Below are positions 8,347-17,887 of a stretch of 64,000 bases of DNA, piece by piece. The notes beneath the pieces are model-generated. The model was not told the DNA's origin and searched no databases. It was given only the letters and a program-made list of their open reading frames with translations. The DNA is from Nonomuraea fuscirosea. Its GTDB lineage: Bacteria; Actinomycetota; Actinomycetes; Streptosporangiales; Streptosporangiaceae. Position numbers and translations under genes: made by a program. The stretch is from NCBI RefSeq assembly GCF_003001935.1, contig NZ_PVNG01000020.1:1-64000 (forward strand), read 5' to 3'. Every line of letters begins with the position of its first letter. Position 1 is the first letter of the stretch.

Positions 8347-9345
8347 TCAGCGGGTCATGCCGCTGGGGTCGCGGAGCCAGGCGTCCAGCGCGGCGCGGGC
8401 CCCGGCGGCGTGCTCGGGCAAGCGCAGCGCCCTGACCAGCACCCACAGCGTGCCCTGCAACCCGCGCGCCGCGACGTACGTCCGCAGCTCCGGATCGTCG
8501 GGATCGGCCCCGTACGCCCGCACGGCCGCCCGCCCGTCGAGCCGCGTCGTCCGCGACAGGCAGGCCAGGTCCCATCCCACGGGCGCGGACATGCACTCCT
8601 CGAAGTCGTTCCAGAGCGGTCCGGCCGGCGTGGCCAGCAGATTGCCCGGATGCGCGTCCCCGTGCACGACCTGCGCCGCCCGCTCCGTCTGCTCGGTGCC
8701 GAGGCGTTCCACCAGGGTGGCGTGGGCGGTGCGGAGCCGGTCCAGGGCCTGGGGCTCGATCCGGCCCGACAGCAGCTCCGGCAGCCGTACCGGCTCCCGC
8801 AGCACCGGCCCGAGCAGCGGCAGCTCCCCGGAGAACCCGCGCAGGACCCCGTGCAGCTCGGCCAGCATCCGCCCGGCCGTCTCGGGCGTGGTCACGTGGC
8901 CGGGATCGTGCTCGGCGTAGGCCCAGAAGGACAGCGTCACCCCGTCCCGTACGTGCGGCCCAGGAGGCAGCAGGTCACTCGGCGGCACCACCGGCGCTCC
9001 GGCCGCGTGCAGGTACGACGCGACGGCCAGCTCGCGTTCCAGCGCCTCGGCCGGCCGGGGTCGGCCGAGCGCGGTGACGGTGGGGATCCGCGCCACGATC
9101 GGCGCGGGCCGCAGGTGGACGCGCAGGTTGAAGGAGTCGTTGAGCACGACCGGCTCCCGCACCCGCACGCCGTGCTCCGCGGCCAGAGCGACGGCGGCCG
9201 AGACGGCGGCGGGCCCGGTGACGGACAAACCGGCGGGCCCGGCGACAGACCCCGTGGCGGGCCCGTCGGCAGACCCCGTGGCGGGCTCGGCGGCGGGCTC
9301 GGCGGCGGGCCCTGGGGCGGACCCGTGACGGGAGCGGGAGGGCAT
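8347..9345 (-). CDS. aminoglycoside phosphotransferase (APH/ChoK) family kinase-like protein
   Basis: A 332-residue protein. The first 45 residues are a low-complexity Gly/Pro/Ala/Ser stretch encoded by a short tandem repeat. A phosphotransferase fold follows, with the catalytic Brenner-type motif HGDAHPGN near residues 228-235 and the metal-binding NDFEE near 245-249. The family phosphorylates small hydroxylated molecules such as antibiotics, choline or sugars; the substrate here is unknown. The ATG lies two bases after the stop of the LacI gene (TGAGCATG), so it is translationally coupled to that regulator and probably belongs to the beta-glucoside operon transcript. Confidence 0.8.
   Translation of the reverse strand: MPSRSRHGSAPGPAAEPAAEPATGSADGPATGSVAGPAGLSVTGPAAVSAAVALAAEHGVRVREPVVLNDSFNLRVHLRPAPIVARIPTVTALGRPRPAEALERELAVASYLHAAGAPVVPPSDLLPPGPHVRDGVTLSFWAYAEHDPGHVTTPETAGRMLAELHGVLRGFSGELPLLGPVLREPVRLPELLSGRIEPQALDRLRTAHATLVERLGTEQTERAAQVVHGDAHPGNLLATPAGPLWNDFEECMSAPVGWDLACLSRTTRLDGRAAVRAYGADPDDPELRTYVAARGLQGTLWVLVRALRLPEHAAGARAALDAWLRDPSGMTR
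9225..9325. repeat. short GC-rich tandem repeat inside a coding region
   Basis: Degenerate copies of a GGCGGGC(C/T)C-type unit separated by GACCCCGTGGC-like segments encode the Gly-Pro-Ala-rich N-terminal tail of the phosphotransferase. The unit length drifts between about 9 and 27 bp. Confidence 0.55.
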
Positions 9346-9347
9346 GC

Positions 9348-10343
9348 TCAGGCGGACTCTCTGACCACGAGCTCCGTGGGCAGGATGATCGGATCGGTCG
9401 GCCCGCCCTCGAACAGGTTGAGCAGCAGCCGCACCATGGCCGCCGCCTGCTCCGTGACCGGATGCCGCAGCGTCGTCAGCGGCGGCTCGGTGTACTTGGC
9501 CGCCTCGATGTCGTCGAAGCCCACCACGGCCACGTCGTCGGGCACCCGCCGCCCCGCCTGCCGCAGCGACTGCAGCGCCCCGACGGCCATCAGGTCGTTG
9601 GCCACGAAGACGGCGTCGAGCCCGGGGTCGTCGCCGAGGAGCTGGCGCATCGCCACCGCCCCCGACTCGCGGGTGAAGTCACCGACGGCCACGATCGAGC
9701 GGCGGTCGGAGTCGCGCAGGATGTTGCGGTAGCCGGTCAGCCGGTCCTGGCCGGCGATCATGTCCTGCGGCCCGGCGATCGTGGCGATCCTGCGCCGCCC
9801 GGCCTCCACCAGGTGCCGCACCCCGGCCTCGGCCCCGCCCACGTTGTCGTTGTCGACGAAGGGGATGTCGACGGGGACGGCCGGCCGCCCGTACGAGACG
9901 ACGGGGACGCGCAGCCGGGACAGCGCGGACGGCAGCGGGTCGGCGCCGTGCATGGACAGCAGCATCACGCCGTCGACGTGACCGCCGGAGATGTAACGCT
10001 CCACCCTGGCGTGACTCTTGGGTGAGGACGCCAGCATCAGCACGACCTGCTTGTTGATCGCCTCCAGCTCCATCGAGGCGGACCTGATGGCGGTGGAGAA
10101 CAGCGGGTCCTCGGAGAAGACGCGGGTGCCCGGCTCGCTGACGACCAGGGCGACCGAGTCGGTGCGCTGGGTGACCAGGCTGCGCGCCGCCGAGTTGGGC
10201 ACGTAACCCAGTTCGTCGATCGCGCGCTGCACCGCGTCGCGGATGTGGGGGGCCACCGTCGTCTGCCCGTTGACCACCCGGGAGGCGGTGGCGCGCGAGA
10301 CACCCGCCCGGGCGGCGACCGCCTCCAGGGTCGGGCGTCTCAT
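9348..10343 (-). CDS. LacI-family regulator of the beta-glucoside operon
   Basis: 331 residues. The helix-turn-helix (RRPTLEAVAARAGVSRATAS, then RVVNGQTTV) is followed by a sugar-binding effector domain with the terminal signature VVGFDDIEAAKYTEPPLTTL. ATG at 10343 is the family's usual start; in-frame sequence upstream of it lies in another gene. It follows the GH1 gene by 32 bases and precedes the phosphotransferase by two. The likely target is the 18-bp palindrome at 14835-14852, as for CelR/BglR-type cellobiose repressors; this is inference from position and operator type. Confidence 0.9.
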   Translation of the reverse strand: MRRPTLEAVAARAGVSRATASRVVNGQTTVAPHIRDAVQRAIDELGYVPNSAARSLVTQRTDSVALVVSEPGTRVFSEDPLFSTAIRSASMELEAINKQVVLMLASSPKSHARVERYISGGHVDGVMLLSMHGADPLPSALSRLRVPVVSYGRPAVPVDIPFVDNDNVGGAEAGVRHLVEAGRRRIATIAGPQDMIAGQDRLTGYRNILRDSDRRSIVAVGDFTRESGAVAMRQLLGDDPGLDAVFVANDLMAVGALQSLRQAGRRVPDDVAVVGFDDIEAAKYTEPPLTTLRHPVTEQAAAMVRLLLNLFEGGPTDPIILPTELVVRESA

Positions 10344-10375
10344 GACTGCTTCAGAAGGGAGAGCACGGAAAAAAT

Positions 10376-11746
10376 CTACAGCCCGTTCCGGCCGATGACG
10401 TCCCGGTACCAGAGCGCGCTGTCCTTGGGCACCCGGGTCTGCGTGGCGTAGTCGACGTGCACGATGCCGAACCTGCGCCGGTAGCCCTCGGCCCACTCGA
10501 AGTTGTCGAGCAGCGACCACACCAGGTATCCGCGCAGGTCGGCGCCCGCCTCGATGGCCCTGTGCACCTCGCGCAGGTGCCCGTCCAGGTAGGCCACCCG
10601 GTCGTCGTCGTGGACGCGCCCGCCCTCCACGACGTCGTCGAAGGCGGCGCCGTTCTCGGTCACCATGAGGCCGACCCGCGGATAGTCCTCGGAGAGCCGG
10701 ACGAGCAGCCGGGACAGGCCGTCGGGGACGATCGGCCAGCCCATCGCGGTCGTCGGCGCGTCCACGGCGGCGAACTTGACGTCCTCCGAGCCCGGCCACG
10801 CGGCGTCGGCGGGCAGCCCCGGGCCCGACTCGACCACGCACGGGTTGTAGTAGTTGATGCCGATCAGGTCGATGGGGACGTTGATCAGCTCCAGGTCGCC
10901 GTCCTGGATGTGATCGGTCCCGCCGTTGCGTCCGGCGGCCGCCAGCACCTCCTCCGGGTACGTGCCGTACACGGCCGGGTCGAGGAACTGCCGGGTGAGC
11001 AGCGCGTGGATGCGCCGGGTGGCCGCCGCGTCGGCCTCACTGGGTACCGCGGCAGGGTCGTTGACCTGGGCCGGGGTGAGCACGGGCGCGGAGTTGACCA
11101 CCAGCATGATGCTGCGCGCGCCCGCCTCGCGCAGCCGCCGCGCCGCCAGCCCGTGGCCGAGCATCAGGTGATGCGCCGAGCGCATGGCGGCGGCCGGGTC
11201 GCGCCGGCCCGGCGCGTGCACGCCGTTGCCGTAGCCGAGGAAGGCGGCCACCCACGGCTCGTTCAGCGTCGTCCAGTCGGAGACCCGGTCGCCGAGCTTG
11301 TCGTGGACGGCTTGGGCGTAGTCGGCGAAGCGGTAGGCGGTGTCACGGTTGGTCCAGCCGCCGCGGTCCTCCAGCGCCTGGGGCAGATCCCAGTGATAAA
11401 GGGTGACATATGGCGAAATTTTGGCGGCCAGGAGCTCATCCACGAGCCGGTCGTAGAACGCCAGGCCCCGGAGGTTGATCGGGCCCTCGCCGTCGGGCTG
11501 GATGCGCGGCCACGCCACGGAGAACCGGTAGGCCCCCAGCCGCAGCTCCCGCATCAGCCCGATGTCGTCCCGGTAGCGGTGGTAGTGGTCGCAGGCCACG
11601 TCGCCGTTGTCGCCGTCGGCCACGTTCCCGGGAGTGTGGCAGAAGGTGTCCCAGATCGACTGGCCCCGCCCGTCCTCCTTGACCGCCCCCTCGATCTGAT
11701 AGGAGGCCGTCGCGGCTCCCCAGACGAAGTCCTCGGGAAAAATCAT
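10376..11746 (-). CDS. GH1 beta-glucosidase
   Basis: A 456-residue cytoplasmic (beta/alpha)8 glycosidase of family 1, of normal length. The start FPEDFVWGAATASYQIEGA is the family N-terminal signature. TLNEPW near residue 160 carries the acid/base Glu, and VTENGAAF near 362 carries the nucleophile Glu. No signal peptide is seen. Its ATG overlaps the permease stop as ATGA, so it is coupled to the importer. It probably splits imported cellobiose or other beta-glucosides to glucose. Confidence 0.93.
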   Translation of the reverse strand: MIFPEDFVWGAATASYQIEGAVKEDGRGQSIWDTFCHTPGNVADGDNGDVACDHYHRYRDDIGLMRELRLGAYRFSVAWPRIQPDGEGPINLRGLAFYDRLVDELLAAKISPYVTLYHWDLPQALEDRGGWTNRDTAYRFADYAQAVHDKLGDRVSDWTTLNEPWVAAFLGYGNGVHAPGRRDPAAAMRSAHHLMLGHGLAARRLREAGARSIMLVVNSAPVLTPAQVNDPAAVPSEADAAATRRIHALLTRQFLDPAVYGTYPEEVLAAAGRNGGTDHIQDGDLELINVPIDLIGINYYNPCVVESGPGLPADAAWPGSEDVKFAAVDAPTTAMGWPIVPDGLSRLLVRLSEDYPRVGLMVTENGAAFDDVVEGGRVHDDDRVAYLDGHLREVHRAIEAGADLRGYLVWSLLDNFEWAEGYRRRFGIVHVDYATQTRVPKDSALWYRDVIGRNGL

Positions 11747-12546
11747 CCCTTAACAGCTCCTTGCATGATTCCACCGATGATTTGCTTGCCGAACAGGGCG
11801 AACACGGCCACGAGCGGCAGGGTCCCGATCGCGGTGCCCGCGAGGCCGAGCACGTAGTCGTTGACGTACCCGCTGGCCAAGGTCGACAGCGCCACCTGGA
11901 CGGTCGGATTGTCCGGGGTCAGCACGACCAGCGGCCAGAAGTAGTCGTTCCAGGCCGACATGAACGTCAGCATGCCCAGCACCGCCGCCGCCGGCCGCGC
12001 CGTCGGCAGCACAACGTGCCAGAACAGCCCCCACGTGCTGCACCCGTCCACCCGGCCCGCCTCCAGGAGCTCGTTGGGCAGCGCGCGGGTGAGGTACTGG
12101 GTCATGAAGAACACGCCGAACGCGTTGACCAGCGCCGGCACGATCAGCGCGTAGTTCGTCCCGGTCCACTCCAGCTTCACCATGAGCATGTAGAGCGGGA
12201 TGATGCCGAGCTGCGCCGGGACCATCATGGTCGCGACGGTGATCACGAGCATGACGTTCTTGCCCCTGAACCTCAGCTTGGCGAAGGCGAACCCGGCCAG
12301 CGTCGAGAAGAACATCACCGCGATCGAGATCGACCCGGCCACGACGACCGAGTTGACCAGCGCGAGCCCGAAGGGGACGGTGTCGAAGACCCGGGCCACG
12401 TTGGCGAAGAAGTTCCCGCCCGGGAGCAGCGGCGGCGGCACCTCGGCCAGAGCGGAGTTGTGCCTGGAGGCCACCACGACGCTGTAGTAGAGCGGGAAGG
12501 CCGAGAAGAAGGCCACCGCGGTCAGGGTCAGGTAACGCAGCTTCAC
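11743..12546 (-). CDS. sugar ABC transporter permease, MalG type
   Basis: A 267-residue permease with about six membrane helices and the EAA loop around EAGRVDGCSTWG. The GTG at 12546 overlaps the previous gene's stop by four bases; a longer reading frame upstream lies inside that gene. It forms the channel with the upstream permease and overlaps the GH1 start by four bases. Confidence 0.92.
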   Translation of the reverse strand: MKLRYLTLTAVAFFSAFPLYYSVVVASRHNSALAEVPPPLLPGGNFFANVARVFDTVPFGLALVNSVVVAGSISIAVMFFSTLAGFAFAKLRFRGKNVMLVITVATMMVPAQLGIIPLYMLMVKLEWTGTNYALIVPALVNAFGVFFMTQYLTRALPNELLEAGRVDGCSTWGLFWHVVLPTARPAAAVLGMLTFMSAWNDYFWPLVVLTPDNPTVQVALSTLASGYVNDYVLGLAGTAIGTLPLVAVFALFGKQIIGGIMQGAVKG

Positions 12547-13505
12547 ACCAGACCGCCCTTCACCTTGCGGGTGATCAGGAAGTTGATCCCGGCGACGATC
12601 ACCACGGCCACGAACATCAGCCACGACGCCGCGGAGGCGTAGCCGAAGTCGAACGTCGAGTTCGCGAAGCCCTGCTCGTAGACGAACAGCGCCAGGGTCT
12701 GGAACTGCCGGTCGGGGCCGCCCGTGGCGACGCCGCCACCGCCGCCGCTGCTCTGCCCGAACAGCAGGGGCTCGGCGATGATCTGCATCGCGCCGATCGT
12801 GGAGACGATGACCACGAAGATCATCGTCGGCCGGATCATCGGGATCGTGATCCGGCGCAGCTGGGTGAAGTTGCTCGCGCCGTCGAGGGTGGCCGCCTCG
12901 TACAGCTCACGCGGTACGGCCTGCATGGCCGCCAGGAAGATCAGCGCGTTGTACCCGGTCCAGCGCCACATGATCATTACCGACAGCGCGATGTGCGAGG
13001 TGGCCGTGCCCGCCGCCCAGTCGATGTTCCCGGCCCCGAACCAGGACAGAATCCAGTTGATCATGCCGAAGTCGCGGCCGAAGAGCTGGCTGAAGATCAC
13101 CACCACCGCCACCACGCTCGTGACGTTGGGCAGCAGCAGCGCGACCCGGAACAGCGTCTGGAAGCGCAGCCGCCGGTTCAGCAGGTGCGCCAGCCAGATG
13201 GCCAGCGCGAGCTGCGGCACGGTCGACAACACGCCGATGGACAGGGTGTTGAAGGTGGCGTTCCAGAAGTAGCCGTCGGCGAGCAGCGTCGTGTAGTTGG
13301 CCGCCCCGATGAACTCCTGCGTCTCCGACAGCAGGGTCCACTCGTGCAGGCTCACCCAGGCCGTGAAGAGCAGCGGGAACAGGCCGAAGGCGCAGAACAG
13401 CAGGAAGAACGGGGCCACGTAGGCGTACGGCGACACCCTCATGTCGAGGGTGTGCCGCACGCCGCGCCTACGCCGTCGCGACACCGCGAGGGGAAGGGTG
13501 CTCAT
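12543..13505 (-). CDS. sugar ABC transporter permease, MalF type
   Basis: A 320-residue permease: a basic N-terminal tail, six predicted helices and the EAA loop (EAATLDGAS). A Gly-rich insertion (SSGGGGGVATGG, near residue 250) sits in an extracytoplasmic loop. ATG 13505 overlaps the binding-protein stop (ATGA). It belongs to the beta-glucoside importer. Confidence 0.92.
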   Translation of the reverse strand: MSTLPLAVSRRRRRGVRHTLDMRVSPYAYVAPFFLLFCAFGLFPLLFTAWVSLHEWTLLSETQEFIGAANYTTLLADGYFWNATFNTLSIGVLSTVPQLALAIWLAHLLNRRLRFQTLFRVALLLPNVTSVVAVVVIFSQLFGRDFGMINWILSWFGAGNIDWAAGTATSHIALSVMIMWRWTGYNALIFLAAMQAVPRELYEAATLDGASNFTQLRRITIPMIRPTMIFVVIVSTIGAMQIIAEPLLFGQSSGGGGGVATGGPDRQFQTLALFVYEQGFANSTFDFGYASAASWLMFVAVVIVAGINFLITRKVKGGLV

Positions 13506-14800
13506 TTGATCTTCTTGACGTCCTCGAGCACCTGCGCCCACGCCTCGTCCGGCGACTGCTTGCCCTGCTCGACCCGGCCGAGGCCGTTACCGATGGCCGT
13601 GCGGACGTCGGCCTCCTTCGGGCCGAGGTGCTGCGGCTTGAGCGCCTTGGCGGCGTCGGAGTAGATCTTGCCGATGGGGGCGTCGCCGAAGAACGGCTTG
13701 GTGAAGTTCTGGATGGACGGGTCGTCGTACAGCGACGGGATCGACGGGAAGGTCCCCTCCTCCTTGAACACCTTGGCCTGGTTGTCCTTGGAGGTGAGGA
13801 AGTCGATCAGCTCGGCCGCCTCCTTCGGGTGCTTGCTCTGCTTGGGCACCATCAGGTGCGAGCCGCCGCTGTTGCCCGAGCCGCCGGGCACGGCCGCGAT
13901 GTCCCACTTGCCGGAGGCGTCCTTGGCCTGCTCCTGGATGAAGCCGGTCATCCAGGCCGGGCAGATGATCGTGGCGAACGAGCCCTTGGCGAAGCCGGTG
14001 TTCCACGGGGGCGAGAAGGCCGCCAGCTTGGCCGTCAGGCCCTCCTGGGTGAGCCGGTTCGACAGGTCCCAGGCCTTCTTCACCTCGGGGTTGCTGTCCA
14101 CGATGATGTTGTCCTGGGCGTCGTACAGGCCGACGGGCGCCTGGTTGACCATGGCGCGCAGGATCTCACCGGGGGAGTCGACGAACTTGGCGCCGGCCAC
14201 GTTCGCCCCGGCGAACTTCTTGCCGGTCTCGATGTACTGCTCCCACGTCGGCCAGAGCGCCGCGACCTCCGTGCGGTCCTCGGGCAGCCCGGCCTTCTTG
14301 AACAGGTCCTTGCGGTAGCACATGGCCAGGCCGCCCACGTCCGTGCCGAGGCCGAGGACCTGCGTGCCGTCCTTGCTCAGGCCCTGCTGCCACTTCCAGT
14401 CGAGGTAGTCGGCCTGCCGCTTGTCCAGCCCGTACTGCTTGAGGTCGGTGAACTTGCCCGGCTGGGCGGTGAACGTGCTGATGTAGCCGACCTCGACCGC
14501 CGCGACGTCCCCCGCGCCGGCGTTCGTGGCCAGCCGCTTGACCAGGTTGCTGTGGTGGTCGTTGAACTGCGTGACGTTCTCGACGATCGCGACGTTCGGG
14601 TGCGTCTTCTTGTACTCCTCGTAGAGCGGCTTGAAGCCGAAGTCGCCGAACAGGTCGACGGTGAGTTTGATCTTCTCTCCGGGCTTGGCGCTCGACTCGG
14701 CGGCGGTGCTGCCACCGCCGCCGCCACCGCACGCGGTCGCCAGGGCGAGGACGGACGCGGTGAGCACGGGCAGGCCGAGCCGCCGGATGCGAGGGGTCAT
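13502..14800 (-). CDS. beta-glucoside ABC transporter substrate-binding lipoprotein
   Basis: A 432-residue solute-binding protein. The lipoprotein signal ends in ALATAC followed by a Gly-rich linker, so it is anchored outside the membrane. The start at 14800 is supported by GGAGGG shortly upstream. It is the first gene of a minus-strand operon with two permeases, a GH1 enzyme and a LacI repressor. The ligand is probably cellobiose or a related beta-glucoside, inferred from the GH1 gene and the CelR-like operator. Confidence 0.9.
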   Translation of the reverse strand: MTPRIRRLGLPVLTASVLALATACGGGGGGSTAAESSAKPGEKIKLTVDLFGDFGFKPLYEEYKKTHPNVAIVENVTQFNDHHSNLVKRLATNAGAGDVAAVEVGYISTFTAQPGKFTDLKQYGLDKRQADYLDWKWQQGLSKDGTQVLGLGTDVGGLAMCYRKDLFKKAGLPEDRTEVAALWPTWEQYIETGKKFAGANVAGAKFVDSPGEILRAMVNQAPVGLYDAQDNIIVDSNPEVKKAWDLSNRLTQEGLTAKLAAFSPPWNTGFAKGSFATIICPAWMTGFIQEQAKDASGKWDIAAVPGGSGNSGGSHLMVPKQSKHPKEAAELIDFLTSKDNQAKVFKEEGTFPSIPSLYDDPSIQNFTKPFFGDAPIGKIYSDAAKALKPQHLGPKEADVRTAIGNGLGRVEQGKQSPDEAWAQVLEDVKKIK

Positions 14801-14834
14801 GGAAACCCTCCATGGTTGCTGCTTGGGGGATGGT

Positions 14835-14852
14835 TGAGAGAGCGCTCTCTCA
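14835..14852 (-). promoter_or_regulatory. LacI-type operator of the beta-glucoside operon
   Basis: TGAGAGAGCGCTCTCTCA is an 18-bp perfect palindrome with a central GCGC, similar in style to CelR operators of other actinomycetes. On the minus strand a promoter TTGACA (14884-14879), 16-17 bp and AACAATC (14862-14856) places the transcription start at the operator. A half-copy (TGAGAGAGCG) at 14912-14921 lies upstream of the promoter and could be an auxiliary site. Confidence 0.75.
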
Positions 14853-14936
14853 CGAGATTGTTGGAGCTCACATGCTTCTGTCAACGGGTGTTAAATAACG
14901 ATCCGAATTCGTGAGAGAGCGTGTTCTTTGCCGCGG

Positions 14937-15827
<891 letters not shown>

Positions 15828-15942
15828 TACCGTCCCTCCCGCAGCCTTCCGGGAAAAACTACACCGTCGGACGGCTGAGCCCGCCTCATAAAGGAGGGTG
15901 AATCCTGTGCTGAGCGGCGGCGTGCGGCGTCCTGAGCCTCTC

Positions 15943-17811
15943 TCACGGGGCCCCGTGGGCGGGCGGGTGGAGGTGGCCGTCGGCCAGGCCGTCGAGACCG
16001 AGTCTGATGAGCGTCTGGCCCAGCGTCGAGGTCTCGCGGATGGCGTCGTCGAGCACCGCCAGTTGCCGGAACGCCTCGCCGTACGCCTTCTGCTCCTTCA
16101 GCGACAGCCGGGGCAGCCGGGTGCGGCGCACGTCGAACCGGCTGGAGCCGGTCGTCACCCGCCCGCCGGCCGCCCGCAGGAAGCCGGCCAGGAAGTCGGG
16201 GTCGAGCCGGCGGCCGTCGACCCGGTAGAGGGTCAGGTGCGGGCCGAGCACCGCCCCGCCGCCGTCCTCCATCACGCGTACGGCGGAGTAGGAGGCCACC
16301 ACGTCGCCGGGCCGGATCGCGACCAGCCCCTGCTGCACGGTGGTCGAGCCGGACGGCGCGCCGCCGGTGAAGACGTCGTCGGCGGTCAGCACCGGCACGT
16401 CGCCCCCGTCGGCGGCCATCTTGGGCGGGGCCTGCGACGTGCTGACCAGCCCTTCCTTGATCAGGTCGCCCAGCGTGGTGGCGGGCTGGTCGAGCGGCTG
16501 CTCCAGCACCTTGAGGTCGGGCGGCACGGCGGTGGCGGCGAGGAAACGGTCGCGCGCCTCGGCGAACGCCCGCCCGAGATCGTCGCGCCGCTGGTGCCGG
16601 GCCGGGGTCATGTCGACCTCGTCGGCCAGCAGGTCGATGATGCGCACGGTCTGATCGGACCGTTCCTCCAGGTACGCCTGCCAGGCTGGCTGCACCACAG
16701 AAAGGTCGGCCGTGGCGTTGAGGATCAGCACCTCGGACGGCGGCCGGTCGCCCGCCGCCGGGCGGCGCAGCAGCCACAGGTCGGAGCCGGGCAGCGCCAC
16801 GACCGCGCGCAGCGTGCCCGCGCGCAGCAGGTTGGCCCGGATGCGGCGGCCCGCCTTGCGGCTGGCCGCGGCCGGGGGCATGAGGATGGCGACCAGGCCG
16901 CGCGGCTTGACGTGGGTCAGGCAGTGCTGCACCCAGGCCAGCTCGGGCTCGCCGCGGGGCGGCAGGCCGTACTCCCAGCGCGGGTCGCCGGTCAGCTCCT
17001 CGTAGCCCCAGGCCCGCTCGTTGAACGGCGGATCGCACACGACCGCGTCGGCCCGCTCGCCGGCGAAGCCGTCGTGCCGCATGGCGTCGCCGGCCACGAC
17101 TTCGGCCGTGAGGCCGCGCAGCCGCAGCCTGGCGGCGGCGATGGCGGCCGAGGTCTCGCTGAGCTCCTGGCCGAGCACCCGCGCCGCGCCGGCGGGGGAG
17201 AGCAGCAGCGTGCCGACGCCGCAGGCCGGGTCGAACAGGGTCGCGCCGTCGGCGCTCACCAGCCGGACCATCAGCGCGGCGACGTCCTCGCGGGTGATGG
17301 ACAGCTGCCGGGAGTGGGCTTCGAGATAGCGCTCACACAGGAACTCGTACGCGGCAAGCGCGCCGTGCTGCTCGCCGAGTTCGACCACGAGGCCGGCCAG
17401 CTCGGGATCCAGCTCGCCGAGACCGCCCGTCCGCGTCCCGCCGGTCACGCCGGGATCGCGGCCGTCAGGCGCGTCCTCGTGCGGTGCCGCGCCGTCGCTC
17501 GCGGCAGCGCTCGCGGCGGCACCGGCCCTGGTGAGCAGGGCTCCGGCCTGGGCCACCAGCTCGCCCAGCCGCAAATCGCCCGCGGCTTTCAGGCGTTGCC
17601 ACACCCGATCTCCCAGGGAGACCTGGTAGGACTTCCCATAGCGCCGCAGCCACGACTCGACCTGCCGCAGGGAGAACAGCGGCTGGTTGGCGGTGCCGCC
17701 GATGGGCTGGGGGAAGTCGTCGTGGCGACGGCGCCAGTTGCTCACCGCGGCACGCCCGACACCGGCGAGCCGGGCGATGTCCCCGGCATTGACGGTCGGG
17801 TCGTGGCTCAT
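15943..17811 (-). CDS. N6-adenine DNA methylase with HTH and specificity-like C-terminus
   Basis: About 622 residues. Residues 5-65 look like a helix-turn-helix (GDIARLAGVGRAAVSNWRRR). The middle is a type I HsdM-like gamma-class methylase with the SAM motif FDPACGVGT near 193 and the catalytic CDPPFN near 259. The last 200 residues resemble half a type I specificity subunit: a target-recognition-like block followed by a helical RRTRLPRLSLKEQ segment. No nuclease or helicase domain and no restriction gene is adjacent. ATG 17811 is preferred over the GTG nine bases earlier. It is divergent from PP2C and downstream of a shared inverted repeat. It may be an epigenetic or defence methylase. Confidence 0.82.
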   Translation of the reverse strand: MSHDPTVNAGDIARLAGVGRAAVSNWRRRHDDFPQPIGGTANQPLFSLRQVESWLRRYGKSYQVSLGDRVWQRLKAAGDLRLGELVAQAGALLTRAGAAASAAASDGAAPHEDAPDGRDPGVTGGTRTGGLGELDPELAGLVVELGEQHGALAAYEFLCERYLEAHSRQLSITREDVAALMVRLVSADGATLFDPACGVGTLLLSPAGAARVLGQELSETSAAIAAARLRLRGLTAEVVAGDAMRHDGFAGERADAVVCDPPFNERAWGYEELTGDPRWEYGLPPRGEPELAWVQHCLTHVKPRGLVAILMPPAAASRKAGRRIRANLLRAGTLRAVVALPGSDLWLLRRPAAGDRPPSEVLILNATADLSVVQPAWQAYLEERSDQTVRIIDLLADEVDMTPARHQRRDDLGRAFAEARDRFLAATAVPPDLKVLEQPLDQPATTLGDLIKEGLVSTSQAPPKMAADGGDVPVLTADDVFTGGAPSGSTTVQQGLVAIRPGDVVASYSAVRVMEDGGGAVLGPHLTLYRVDGRRLDPDFLAGFLRAAGGRVTTGSSRFDVRRTRLPRLSLKEQKAYGEAFRQLAVLDDAIRETSTLGQTLIRLGLDGLADGHLHPPAHGAP

Positions 17812-17825
17812 GGAGCCCACAGTAG

Positions 17826-17858
17826 TTCACAAGAGTCTTCAGCGCATCTGCTTGTGAA
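17826..17858. promoter_or_regulatory. inverted repeat between divergent methylase and PP2C genes
   Basis: TTCACAAG (17826-17833) and CTTGTGAA (17851-17858) are perfect complements 17 bp apart. The right arm contains the -35 box of the PP2C promoter: TTGTGA (17852-17857), 17 bp, TTTACT (17875-17880), then 7 bases to the ATG at 17888. This predicts a leaderless PP2C transcript and one regulator acting on both genes. Confidence 0.55.
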
Positions 17859-17887
17859 GTCTTTCAACCAATGATTTACTGCTGGGT

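Noticed and set aside
9348..10841. Longer LacI reading frame with 166 extra N-terminal residues
   Set aside because: The extra part lies inside the GH1 gene on the same strand in another frame and lacks any domain; the family start is at 10343.
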